From Solen grandis (Eukaryota; Mollusca; Bivalvia; Adapedonta; Solenidae): a stretch of DNA of 64,000 nucleotides. The position numbers and the translations under genes were made by a program. Where the stretch lies: contig CM037792.1 in the NCBI GenBank assembly GCA_021229015.1, positions 2,278,070 through 2,342,069 of the forward strand. Reading direction: 5' to 3'. Under the pieces are notes generated by a model. That model did not search any database, was not told where the DNA came from, and saw only the letters and a program-made list of their open reading frames with translations. Shown piece by piece: positions 13,001 through 21,903 of this stretch. How positions within the stretch are numbered: the stretch's first letter is position 1; each line of letters opens with the position of its first letter.

Positions 13001-15004
13001 ATTATTGTTCCTTCCCATGGGAAGGAACATCTATAGTCGTTCCTCGCTACTTGCCGGATATAAGATTAGCACCTGATGAGATGTTTGCCCGCTCAGTATT
13101 ATGTGTGCTTCATGATTCTTATGATGAGACGGGATCCAGTCTGAAGTCAGGTGATATTAACTATAAACGTGATATCACGTGATGTGCGCCATTTATACGC
13201 CATTTTTATTTTTAGTCAGTCTAGCAGGTGCGTGCAGGTTTAAATTACGGCTTCGTGTTGTCCCGATTAAGAAAACACGATATCAGCCTAAATTGAACTT
13301 AGCCCTATTAAAGTCCTTGAATTTCTTGCTTTATTTCCTGTGCTACCATGACTTAAAGAAAAAAAAAACAGAAGAAAGTTTTGACTCGGAGAGAAGTGTT
13401 CAACCACCTACAGTTTGTCCTTTTCGTACTCTAAGGTTATCCCTTCCATATGCAAATGCTGAAAAACGGCTTTCATTTCATACTTCATAATTTAGAAATG
13501 CCCTAGAAGGAAATTTTGGTAGGCTAAAACTTGTACTAAATATTGTTTTCCTGAAAAACATATAAATCTCTGTTATATTGTGTATGCATTTATGTATATT
13601 CAGTTATCTGTACTTAACATAAAAGTACTTCTTACAGATGCCACCACGCCATTAGGACTAATGATTGGGATTCCTGTGGGAGTGATATCTATTATCGTTA
13701 TGATAGTCGTCGGCGTCGTTATGGCGAAGAAAGTGTAAGTAATCCGATAAAATAGCACATACACAAACATATATTTATTTAAGCAGTTACTTAGTCTAGT
13801 GATAAGACTTTTGACCTACTAAAACAGTCTAAAGATTGTCAAACGTTTACATAAGTTTTGGCTTCATATGGTATGTTATTTAAGTTATCCCAATTTGTCA
13901 GATCTTCTTAACCTTTGACACGTTACATATTATTAAAAAATAATTGAGATGTATAAGTTAAGAATCGTATCACAACACCGGAGCAGGAGATACGAGTAAG
14001 ATTATCATCCATCTTCTGTCCTTAGTTGTGAAAATATTATCCTTTGTCAAACTAGCAAACATAATAATTCAGATTTAACTTTGTCTCCTCTAAAACCACT
14101 GAATAGAAATTGATGAAACTTGGTATGATTGATTCTTTTGTGAGCCTGAACAAAACAAAAGTTGCGAAAAGTAACTTAATCCATGAGATCTTTGGTTGCC
14201 ATGGAAACCAACACCATTAATGAAAAAAATATGCATCTCCCTAATTAGTTTTGTAACATGTCACTTCCTTTTCGTATAAAAACAACTGTCCACGAACTTT
14301 AAGGATGACCCTCGTACATATATGATGTGATGTACATGCTACATGAATATATAGTTTTTACAACGTCTTTACCTTTCCTTTGATCATCTACGCCATGTTT
14401 TGTACACTTTATGCTATATGTATTACCGTATGGGTCGGACGACTTTATGGCTGATATTAAATGAAAACATACATTTTTAATGCAAATACTGGTAAAAAGC
14501 TCAAATGGTCATATGATTTTTGCTTTGGATTGTTTTATCAAACTGATGGTACTCTGGTGAGCGTTCTAGGGCCATGGTTGCCCCTTTGCTATTAATTTTA
14601 TTATTATTTTTATTGCATGGTGTTATGACCGTATGTGCAGTAGACATTTTATATTCATTTTACTCTCTAAGATTTTCATTAATCAAACTTCGAACAAGTT
14701 CACTTACGGTCACATTGAACTAGCATAACTTGAGTTATGGTTCTTGAATTAGCAGATTTCCCTTCGAAGCATATATTTCCTTAGTTTAGGTATCTATTAT
14801 TTAAGATATGTTTATCTTGAATAACAAAGATACACAAATAACATCATCCATACTGTTTATTTACATAAATATTGAAGCAAGACTAATATCATACATTAGA
14901 CTAAACAATGATACTTTTTTTTTCATTTGGATAGGCAAAACTTTTGTTTTTGTCTTTTCAGCATCCATAGGAATAGAGCACATCAATATGAGCAGGAAAC
15001 ATAA
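4577..15004 (+). CDS. multi-domain cysteine-rich transmembrane receptor (EGF2-TSP1-Sushi-like-GCC2/GCC3-TM), 5' end missing
   Basis: Eight exons are supported: 4577-4804, 5261-5422, 8453-8650, 9203-9457, 10373-10564, 10829-10990, 13638-13734 and 14962-15004. Joined they give about 444 residues ending in a stop. The first six are phase 1-1 and each length is a multiple of 3. Domains in order are two EGF modules, one TSP1, one Sushi/CCP-like domain with two extra cysteines, a two-exon region of unknown fold, a GCC2/GCC3 (ephrin-receptor-like) cysteine repeat, a transmembrane helix, and a short tail rich in His, Arg and Glu. By family knowledge these extracellular modules mediate adhesion or ligand binding; SVEP1- and SCUBE-type proteins carry similar sets. 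The combination here suggests a cell-surface adhesion or recognition protein, but no ortholog is claimed. The signal peptide and earlier exons are not visible. The last exon is the least certain part. Confidence 0.8.
5261..5422 (+). CDS. exon: thrombospondin type-1 repeat
   Basis: The exon is 162 bp, phase 1-1, and ends G|GTTTGT. It encodes WLAWSEWSECSASCAGGEQ followed by R-x-R-x-C and a C-terminal pair ending DCNVENCPG. The three-tryptophan WxxWSxWSxCSxSC core and the six cysteines are diagnostic for TSP1. The WxxW motif is a potential C-mannosylation site; by family knowledge the domain binds glycosaminoglycans or partner proteins outside the cell. Confidence 0.93.
7370..7905. repeat. cluster of about twelve degenerate CTCGTGGCCACGAG palindromes
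   Basis: Near-copies of the palindrome CTCGTGGCCACGAG, usually flanked by (A/T)A(T/C) and TTA/ATA, recur roughly every 40-60 bp. Examples are 7470-7488, 7590-7605, 7629-7647, 7709-7728 and 7884-7903. Several are near perfect and others have lost one arm. Spacers are T- or A-rich and not conserved, so this is a palindrome cluster rather than a simple tandem array. It lies in an intron of the receptor gene. Confidence 0.8.
8143..8191. repeat. TA-rich microsatellite
   Basis: Runs of alternating T and A are interrupted by short ACATACATATACA-type variants. It sits in the intron upstream of the Sushi-like exon. Confidence 0.9.
8453..8650 (+). CDS. exon: Sushi/CCP-like domain with six cysteines
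   Basis: The exon is 198 bp, phase 1-1, with acceptor TTATTCAG and donor C|GTGGGT. The sequence opens ECEPLVIPYGVLKVC, has the CTFRC core, then YQCGPET, and closes with W-x-... IPSC. This order (C, GxL, C near the middle, GxxxxxC, W, C) is that of a Sushi module. A normal Sushi has four cysteines; this one has six, implying an extra disulphide. An N-glycosylation site (NQT) and another (NGS) are visible. Confidence 0.8.
9203..9457 (+). CDS. exon: extracellular segment of unknown fold
   Basis: The exon is 255 bp, phase 1-1, with acceptor CTAAACAG and donor G|GTATAT. It encodes about 85 residues with four cysteines (VSCANQ, PCYSNSNC, DSC), a DGTTINYTMEV stretch and two N-glycosylation sequons (NYT, NET). 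It is not recognised as a standard domain. Position and phase fit the receptor chain, and the low-hydrophobicity beta-like pattern suggests a small extracellular beta domain that continues in the next exon. Confidence 0.75.
9526..10236 (+). repeat. degenerate interspersed repeat overlapping an intron
   Basis: The stretch starts TTAGCTCGCCGCAGCACAAT and contains TCCGTCCGTCGTCCG. It ends in a block reading TACTCTAGTGAGCGATCTGG then CCCCTC. A similar end block (ACTCTGGTGAGCGTTCTAGG) occurs near 14550, in another intron of the same gene. It is probably two fragments of one high-copy nonautonomous family. Confidence 0.45.
10373..10564 (+). CDS. exon: extracellular segment, second half of unassigned domain
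   Basis: The exon is 192 bp, phase 1-1, and ends A|GTAAGT. The acceptor was chosen at TTTTAAAAG (exon base 10373), not at the TCAG at 10344, because only that choice keeps phase 1 from the previous exon. It encodes a Thr/Asn-rich stretch with sequons NVT, NQT and NDT, then VICPLGYILEDEMYC, which leads into the cysteine repeat encoded by the next exon. Confidence 0.75.
10829..10990 (+). CDS. exon: GCC2/GCC3 (ephrin-receptor-like) cysteine-rich repeat
   Basis: The exon is 162 bp, phase 1-1, with acceptor TTTTCTAG and donor G|GTTTTT. It encodes CSPGTMYDVILGYCVSCPVG, then TYQENIGNTVCEDCP and a final cysteine. The CxPGTxYD, CxxCPxGTYQxxxGxxxCxxCP pattern is characteristic of the GCC2/GCC3 module found in ephrin receptors, SVEP1 and SCUBE proteins, where it usually sits close to the membrane or C-terminal of the EGF modules. 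Confidence 0.9.
10991..13637 (+). other. large intron before the transmembrane exon
   Basis: AT-rich with no supported exon. The longest frame (from 13179) has no splice or domain support. A perfect 22-bp palindrome lies at 13007-13028 and a 14-bp palindrome (ACGTGATATCACGT) around 13168. Confidence 0.55.
13007..13028. repeat. perfect 22-bp palindrome
   Basis: The arms GTTCCTTCCCA and TGGGAAGGAAC are exact complements with no loop. It is isolated within an intron, and its function is unknown. Confidence 0.8.
13638..13734 (+). CDS. exon: transmembrane helix
   Basis: The exon is 97 bp with acceptor CTTACAG, phase 1 start and phase 2 end at donor GTAAGTAA. It encodes DATTPLG followed by about 23 hydrophobic residues (start MIGIPVGVISIIVMIVVGVV) and a basic stop-transfer AKK. 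This is a single-pass type I helix placed directly after the cysteine-rich ectodomain. Confidence 0.88.
14020..14590 (+). repeat. degenerate interspersed repeat fragment
   Basis: The intron following the transmembrane exon contains a fragment whose right end (TGGTGAGCGTTCTAGGGCCA) resembles the end of the repeat at 9526-10236. Internal similarity is weak by eye. Confidence 0.35.
14962..15004 (+). CDS. exon: putative short cytoplasmic tail and stop
   Basis: The acceptor TTGTCTTTTCAG is strong. Its single leading base completes the phase-2 codon left by the transmembrane exon, and the frame then reads IHRNRAHQYEQET and a TAA stop. A short, charged tail fits a type I receptor. Alternative terminal exons are possible near 15675 and 16138 (see findings), so alternative 3' ends or a different tail cannot be excluded. 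Confidence 0.5.
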
Positions 15005-16137
15005 ACCTTTAATTGCCAGACGGATAGTGTTTCAAGGTCGACTTTTTCATCCGTCGGGCCAGATTGTGCTCTTTCGCTGAAGAACATCGATTCCGCTAAT
15101 ATTAAACAATAGTTCAAATGTGATAGCTATATCTAGAATAGTACACTGATTGATACACATGACGTATTTAGAAATATTAAAATAAAAACTTCTGTGAACT
15201 TGCATAAATTAAGGCATATGTCTATCAGATATTAAAATCGGAAGTCCACAGTAACTCACAAATCATATGTTGACAGTTTATAAGTCGTGGGCAAATGATA
15301 CTACATCTAAATTACCTAGCGGAAAAGGGTATTGCACAAATGGTGCATAATACGAAACATTTTTTTATGCGCGAGATAGATACAATCATAAGACTAGAAT
15401 AGTACATGTAATTTGCTTTTATATTTTTGTAATGTTTTAACTCGACTAGTCAAATAATAGGATTTAATTTAGCTGTTACGATAACCCCGGCGTCGAAAAA
15501 AAATTAAAGGCATTGTTTAACATTGCCATTATATCAACATGCCATTACCAGTTTTGTTATCAAATAGCGCCTTTTTTGTAATGTTTTTTTTTCTTGTAGT
15601 ATCTGCTCGTCAACTGAGACAGTTTTTCTTTTTAAATTTTGATTTGATTTCGGAAACTTATGTACAATGTGCGACGTAATTTAGAAAGAGACAGCACGCT
15701 CTACATTGGAAAATGCCTGAATACAGAATCACATAAACACGCATATTTCTTGCTTATATAAGTTTCGTTTAATGGGTAAATCACAAGAATATTTACATCC
15801 TTCAACATTTTAAATGAAGTATATAGGCCTTGATATTTTACAAAAAAAAAACTGTTTATAAATTTCGATATTTATTTTATAAGAACATTTTAATGTCATA
15901 CTGTAAAAAGGTTAAAATTTTGATATGATGACAACTGATATGAGGCCATGTATATTTAAAAATTTATGTATAAATAATTTTTTCATTTAATAAATTTTCA
16001 TTATTGTTTGTTGTGTTTTTGACATTTACTCTTGATAATCATTTATTTTAATGATACAGCATATAGCCTAGCATAAAGTAATGTTACTAAACTTTCATAT
16101 AATTTGCTTTATATGTTCGTATTTCTTGTTGTAGGGG

Positions 16138-16198
16138 ATCGGGTTAATGTACGACAGCACGCTCTATGTTGAAAATGCCAAAAGTACTTTTGACTGAA
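16138..16198 (+). CDS. candidate alternative terminal exon
   Basis: A strong acceptor (TATTTCTTGTTGTAG) ends at 16135 or so and is followed by a frame GIGLMYDSTLYVENAKSTFD and a stop. It would join in frame only if the transmembrane exon used the weaker donor AAA|GTGTAA instead of GTAAGT. The DSTLYxxxxxx stretch has a near-copy at about 15675 (DSTLYIGKC), so this tail segment may have been duplicated. No transcript evidence is available. Confidence 0.3.
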
Positions 16199-16805
16199 AA
16201 CAGTCAGTGTGACTTAAGATTTAAAATGTCAATACAAAACACACTGTATACTTGTTTATTTTTTTCTTTTTCATTTTATTGATTAATAACAAAATTATTT
16301 ACCAAATTAAACGTAGAAATCGATAGGGTTTAACATTTTAACAAAACACTCTTTGGCAATATCCAGAACTTATTTTAGCAAATGTGTACATAGTTTAATA
16401 TAGTTTTTTTCTTTCTGATAAAATATATCTTGATCACATATACAGTCCAGCATTCAATAACAAGCCTTATATATTGTTCGATATATTACCATTTATAAAT
16501 TACGTCAAACCGAATCACTGTATTCATCCGCCTGTTTTATTTTGTTATTATTAATAATCAAAGGCATATTGTTATATTGATGGGGGACATAAGTTCAGCA
16601 ACAACACATTTCTTCAATATATAAATTAGAATGCAACTTGATGTCATTTAGGGTAGAAAAAAACATAAATGACTTAAAGCAAATAAAGCAAACTTAATTC
16701 TAAGATATAATAACTGATTTCAACATGTTGTATGCATATATTCAGCATATATAACCAAGGCTTGTTTATATTATACTTTATATTATTTTTGGGGTCATTT
16801 CTTAA

Positions 16806-17340
16806 CTTAAAGGTCCATTATGCTTCCAAAAGCAGTATGTATATTCTTAGGACAGGAAAGCAAACTTTGCTACGTGATGCAATCCGTACATACTCTCTGA
16901 CGACAACGTTACTACAATACATAAATAAGAAAGTTTCTTTAACTTAAGATCATTCATTTGTTTACAAAAATAACTAGTTTGCATATTCCGCATATCTTCC
17001 TAAATTTTCCATAGACATTCCGAATGTCTCCATGAACAAATCATGAGTGCATAAGTTGATAACGTAGCAGATAAACAAAATGTGATTCGACAACGGATTT
17101 TCAAATTCAAATCATTTCCGATTACAGACTTCGGAAATACTCGCCAGTACAAAATGTTAACAATGGGAGTATTCTGGCATCCATCAATATGCTGAAATGC
17201 GTAATATGATTAACCCTTTCAATGTGTTTAACCGTTATTTGCACATTATGTACCATTTGTGTTAGTCTTCAATATGCCAATGTTATTTTATATGTTCTTG
17301 AATCACTAGCTAGGATATATAATGGGGCCTTTAAGATGAC
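16806..17340 (+). repeat. dispersed repeat, TTAAAGG-ended family, second long copy
   Basis: It starts CTTAAAGGTCCATTATGCTT and ends GGGGCCTTTAAG, so the terminal TTAAAGG is inverted at the other end. The body is collinear with 3829-4400. There is no coding capacity. Confidence 0.75.
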
Positions 17341-17476
17341 TACTCAATTGAAATACATTCATTTTCCTTTATATTAATTAGTTTAACCGAATATGCCGTC
17401 AAGTTGAAAGGGAACTAGGAAACCACTCGGACGAAAACATAAAAACAGCTGGTACACAATAACGACTTACGTCCCC

Positions 17477-17718
17477 TTAACCCTTTCCCTCATAGAGGAC
17501 ACCATGAAAAGACCTATGCGAACAGCATAAAACCAGATCAGCCTGCGAGTAACTCGCAGACTGATCAGGTTTTATGCTGTTCGCTGCTCCTCAGTGGTCT
17601 GGAAATGAGTATTTTGTAATTAAATTTGGTAAGGTTTAACTGTGGTTTTCTGCAGATCAGGCTTTATGTGATACCTATTGAGGGCGTCAAAATGAGTATA
17701 TATGAGGGAAAGGGTTAA
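17477..17718. mobile_element. TTAA-flanked MITE, piggyBac-like ends
   Basis: The element is 242 bp with perfect 17-bp inverted ends, TTAACCCTTTCCCTCAT at 17477-17493 and its complement at 17702-17718. If the outer TTAA is the target duplication, the true TIR starts CCCTTTCC, as in piggyBac-type elements. Inside, a second long palindrome (about 17517-17585) centres on GCGAGTAACTCGC with arms containing GAACAGCATAAAACC. It has no ORF, so it is nonautonomous. Confidence 0.8.
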
Positions 17719-18063
17719 TATACGATTAAGTGATTCATACAAGAATTTTACGTTTTTTTTTTTGTTTTTTTTTAAATAATCACATCAAGGACTTTTCATT
17801 TTTTTGTACTCACATTTCGATTCGATGTTTAAGTGTGGAATAAAATTTAAGCTTATTGAACTATATTTTCTTGTTTGAAATTTTTTGTGAAAATTTCCAA
17901 TTGTTTTCATCCAAATAACAACTGTGTTTCTGCATAGAACATAAGCACGCTGTACATACGTACCTTAATATTAAACAAATGAAAAGATTTGAATTGTTTG
18001 AAGTTTATTAGAAAACCAGCGCTAACACTTCGAATGTGTCTAAATACCTTAAAAAGATATGCC

Positions 18064-18107
18064 TCAGGTCTTAGTCCGTGCGATTTGGCAGACATATTCG
18101 ACATTGC
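18064..18107 (-). CDS. candidate terminal exon of the minus-strand EB/EGF gene
   Basis: An excellent acceptor (TTTTTATCTTCCAG) is followed by a frame reading NVEYVCQIARTKT and stop when entered in phase 1. This is the phase left by the candidate exon at 20020-20097. It is short and has no recognised domain. An overlapping alternative frame stays open as well, so the assignment is weak. Confidence 0.3.
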
Positions 18108-18656
18108 CTGGAAGATAAAAAATAAAAGAAATATCATTTAACTCTGCTCTCTCCCCTCTGTGGTGCACAGTGACATCAAAATGTTTGTCAATGATTATAA
18201 CAAAAATTGATACTGCGAAATATAGGAGTTTTTGAATACTGTATTGATATACCAATTACTTTTGTACTGTAACCAGACACCATGTTCCCTTTCTCTATTT
18301 TCATATACTCCCTTTTTAAGAAGGTACACAGCGCTTAGAGCGTTGGCGTCTTAGTTTAACTGTTACTCTATTCAACTCTTATATTGTAATGTATATATTT
18401 GGCTTTAAAATATAATTATGGTATTCTTAAAAGAAGAGTCGCTAATACAGTTTGTCAGTTGTTTGTGACGTAGTCACTCTCAACTATAATACCTACATTC
18501 TGAGCATTCGATTCTCTACTTTGAAAACCGAAGAACCTCTCAGTTTTGTAAAAATAATCGAATGATTAAACATAACTCTACAGCACAAGTATGCTGAGAT
18601 TAAGCAGAAGTGTTGAAAAATCCGTTTGTATCAAAAACAAGTAATAATTGTAACAG

Positions 18657-19170
18657 CGAACTGTTACTAAGTCTCCCAAACGAAGTTTCTCCTTAGACAA
18701 GCATATATGAATGTTCTATGAGAAATAAGGTCATAATGGAAATTGAGGGGGTGAGGCCTGACCCCTTGGTGACCCATGTGAACATCAAAGAAGTACCATT
18801 CAATCCATCTAATTATGGTTTAGGGATGGAGATCTAAACAGATTTTAAGATATACGATCATAAGTAAATTTGAGGGGGTGGGGCCTAATACCTGGGTGAC
18901 ATCGGGGACACCAAAGTAGTACTATTCAATTCTTCGCATTATTTGGAACAATATATATATATATAATAAGGGACGGAAATTAGAAATATTTAAACGGCTG
19001 GGGCCTAACCCCCTGGGACCCCCATCACAAAATTAGAGAGGCACCACTACTCATTGTGGACTATAAGAATGTAAAGATTTGTAAAGATAGGTCGAGCAGC
19101 CGCCGAGATATGGCCCGGCGGAATAAAGAAGAGTAATCACAATAAGTCTCCAAACGTCGTTTCGGAGACT
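18657..19170. repeat. composite repeat with three diverged 120-bp units and related ends
   Basis: Three direct units begin near 18741, 18867 and 18985. Each has an (A)ATTTGAGGGGGTGGGGCCTA-like start, a CCCxxTGGxGACC block and an AxAGTACxATTCA block. The ends near 18675 and 19145 both carry AAGTCTCC(C)AAACG, and the right end is itself palindromic. Boundaries are approximate. Confidence 0.55.
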
Positions 19171-19582
19171 TAATAAGTTATTTGTTTCACTATAAAATGT
19201 CCGAAACCTGTATAACTACTATCCAAAATTAATTACGAGTCACCAAATAGCCTTTGCATAATTACTTCAATCTATAAATAGAGACCGAACCTACTGAGTA
19301 TAAATCAAAGCGCTTAAGCGCTGAGGTAACAGGAGTGTCGCATTTCTTTTAGTTTTAATCAAAGTCAATTCAAATAACCGGAATGAAATTTTCAAGCAAT
19401 GCCTATAAAGCCGATGTTATAAATCCACTTTAACCTTGCATTAACAAGTTCGTTACAATAACAAAAGATGAACACACCATTTATTTCAATGGACTGCAAA
19501 CATTTAGCACATCGCCACTCTTACTTTCTCTATTTCTCTTGCCTTCAGTATATAAGATTTATATTCATATCCATTTCTAAAA

Positions 19583-19682
19583 NNNNNNNNNNNNNNNNNN
19601 NNNNNNNNNNNNNNNNNNNNNNNNNNNNNNNNNNNNNNNNNNNNNNNNNNNNNNNNNNNNNNNNNNNNNNNNNNNNNNNNNN
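19583..19682. other. assembly gap, 100 N
   Basis: Exactly 100 unknown bases, the usual placeholder for a gap of unknown length. Any exon here is lost. Confidence 0.99.
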
Positions 19683-19745
19683 GGATCGAATCCACGATCT
19701 CCCGTTCTAGAGGCAGACGTTTTTACCACTCGGCTACCTGGGAGG
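19683..19745 (-). mobile_element. SINE family A head adjoining the gap
   Basis: In reverse this reads CCAGGTAGCCGAGTGGTAA and ends GATCGTGGATTCGATCC, with an A box (TAGCCGAGTGG) and a B box (GATTCGATCC). It matches the tRNA-like head of family A elsewhere in the window. The rest of the element is in the gap. Confidence 0.6.
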
Positions 19746-20019
19746 TTCATATATCTGTACTTAGCTGAAAGTCATTATAATGACAGAAATTCTGCCAAGG
19801 CGAGGTCAACTGAAGCCCAGCAGAAATTTTAATTCCATAATGATAGGGAAAAAAGGAAACTTGTGAATTTTTTTTTACAATAAACAAGTTTAAAATTGCA
19901 AATAATACATTAATGAATTAATAACGTACATCAAGTTTTTTTTTTTTAAATATTTATTTTATGGATTGTTTTAGATATTTTAACCTTTATTTCTGCTAAA
20001 ATTTTAAAATATGTCTTAC

Positions 20020-20097
20020 TATCTTGCGCTTTATCTCGAACAGAATAATCCATTGATTGCTTAATTTGATTTCTGCATAGGGATTTGCTTCTAGATC
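20020..20097 (-). CDS. candidate cytoplasmic exon of the minus-strand EB/EGF gene
   Basis: A strong acceptor (TTTTGTTTCGTTTCAG) and a consensus donor A|GTAAGA bound 78 bp, which is phase 1-1 like the rest of the gene. The frame reads SRSKSLCRNQIKQSMDYSV then RDKAQD, basic and serine-rich, as expected of a juxtamembrane segment. A transmembrane exon should lie between here and 21904 but was not found, so this may be a coincidental ORF. Confidence 0.33.
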
Positions 20098-20340
20098 CTG
20101 AAACGAAACAAAATGTTCTGACTTACATAAACAGTCAATAACCTTATTGATTACGTTATAGCAAATAGGTATTTTTAAATACACATCATTTGATGATAAT
20201 TATCGTAAAATATATGCAATAAGAGAAATTAAGAGAAATATAAAATCTTAGATTTTTATTACTAAAACAACGAGCTGATTTTTGTGTCGGATTTTGCGCC
20301 GTAACGAAACAACACTATGTATACAGAGTATCATGGTTAT

Positions 20341-20674
20341 TCGGTAACCATTCAGTTTGTTTGTTTGTTGGGATTAACGTCCCACCGATAGTATTTCAGT
20401 CATTTGGAGACGATGTCTACTTGAAACAGATTTAGTGCTGCCACACTGCAGTATCACGCCGTAGACATGTGACATGATACCACACCCAGTCACATTATCC
20501 TGACACCGGGCCAACCAGTCCTGCAACTACCCTTATATGCTGAGCGTCAAGCAAGGGAGCTATAACAGTACCATTTTTACGACTTTCGTATGTCGCGGCC
20601 GGAAATCGAACCCACGACCTCCCGCACCCGAGGTGACGCTCTAACCACTCGGCCACCGGGGTCGGTAACCATTC
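20341..20674 (-). mobile_element. SINE family A, near-complete, with 13-bp target duplication
   Basis: A tRNA-derived SINE in reverse orientation. The head (right side) carries GGCCGAGTGGTTAGAG and GGGTTCGATTTCC-like boxes. The body contains CTTGCTTGACGCTCAGCATA, GGTGTCAGGATAATGTGACT, CATGTCTACGGCGTGATACT, and the tail ends GACGTTAATCCCAACAAACA. It is flanked by the exact duplicate TCGGTAACCATTC (20341-20353 and 20662-20674), which proves retroposition. Confidence 0.9.
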
Positions 20675-21206
20675 TGTAGTTGTGTCATTTGTGTTTAAAA
20701 ATAGATAAAATTGCACAGTTTTGTGAGAATTTATGGTGAATCCATCGAGATTTGATAAATATAAAAAGGTAACATTTCTGGGGAACACCGTTTGGTATAG
20801 TGGGTTCTTCGTATATTGTTAAAATACGTCTGTTCCTCTGGGGGTAAACATCAACTAGCCTCGCAGTCAAGTTAAATGAGTGCGAGTGCTACAAAGCAAA
20901 TAAATCGGTATTGTGTCCCTATTTTGACAACACGGTCCGAATTATTTATATTTAAGAGTTTTCCTATTTATCTTTCGAACTTATGATGCATGGCGTTTAT
21001 ACGAACGCTCGTTGTTGGCGATTGTATAAACCATGATGTTGACGTATTCATGCAGCATAATGTACACATGAAAAGCATGGTATATGACCCTTCATAGTTG
21101 TGTGCAGTAGTAAGTGGAACTCTTGGCGTCATTCGTACAGGATCTTAATGATAATATTGCCACACCAAAAACGGGCAACGGATTTTACAGCCCAACTTTA
21201 ACCTGT

Positions 21207-21797
21207 GGCCATACCACGTGGTATATGACGTCATTTTAAGCCAAAGCGAAAGCAAATTTTCATCGATTCAGAGGGATAAACTGCTGTAAGGATCTTTCTC
21301 AATTTTAATGGAATATAGCGCTTGCGAAGCGAAAAATTGTGTTCTACACATAAGTCATAATGATTCTTTTGTTAGATGTATAGTTTTTACTAACATTCGG
21401 GAAAAAAACCTTTCGAGATCGTGAAATTTTGTTTGTTAACACGTAAAGCACATGACTGATAATGTTTAAGGGACGCTGTGGTCCAGTGGTAACGTATCCG
21501 ATTATGGATCTGAAGGTTGTGGGTTCGAACCCCGTTGGATGCAAGAATTCGTCACGACCTTCCCAGGCGCTAAGTACTGGTCCAACACAGGAACCGTCGA
21601 GAGGGATTAATATAAGTTGTAAGAACTTGTTTCCCAATCGACGTAAAAATGAAAATAAGTTTAAAGTAAAATAAGTTTAAACTAATAATCTTTTCCCAAA
21701 TGTAGTGAAAAACTATACATCTGACAAAGGAATCATTAAGACCTGTGTGTAGGACACAGTTTTGTGTAAAATGTAATTTCTATAAATTTTCATAATT
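21207..21797. mobile_element. foldback element, copy 1, interrupted and right-truncated
   Basis: The left arm begins GGCCATACCACGTGGTATAT and contains CATCGATTCAGAG, GAACTTGCTTGCGAAGCG-like and ACATTCGGGAAAA blocks. The right arm (about 21690-21797) is the inverted counterpart with TACATCTGACAAA and GTGTAGGACACA. The arms are separated by a tRNA-like SINE (about 21471-21660), and the outer right terminus is missing. Copy 2 at 42386-42863 has both arms. Confidence 0.75.
21471..21660 (+). mobile_element. tRNA-derived SINE, family C, inside the foldback element
   Basis: The A box TGGTCCAGTGGTAACG and B box GGTTCGAACCC lie about 40 bp apart, as in a tRNA. The sequence then runs on for about 120 bp through CAGGCGCTAAGTACTGG, CACAGGAACCGTCGAGAGGG and a TTGTAAGAACTTGTTTCC tail, so it is a SINE rather than a functional tRNA gene. 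Confidence 0.65.
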
Positions 21798-21903
21798 TAT
21801 ATATCATATATATTGATGAATTAAATTAAAATAAAATTTTGCAACCAAACATCGCTTAAATCATTGCTAAATAATGAATATCAATGATTTTCTGGTCACA
21901 TAC

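Larger units (their letters stand above)
15005..18063. other. 3' flank and intergenic region between convergent genes
   Basis: AT-rich, with a candidate alternative terminal exon at 16138-16198, a long copy of the TTAAAGG-ended repeat (16806-17340) and a TTAA-flanked MITE (17477-17718). No other gene is supported. Confidence 0.5.

Noticed and set aside
13179..13490. 103-codon plus-strand frame with a hydrophobic start
   Set aside because: There is no splice support or recognisable domain. The composition is that of random AT-rich sequence, and the stretch lies in an intron with a poly-A-derived lysine run.
20685..20870. Minus-strand frame including TIYEEPTIPNG as a possible tail exon
   Set aside because: Acceptor and donor options give conflicting phases, and no neighbouring transmembrane exon was found. 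Not strong enough to call.
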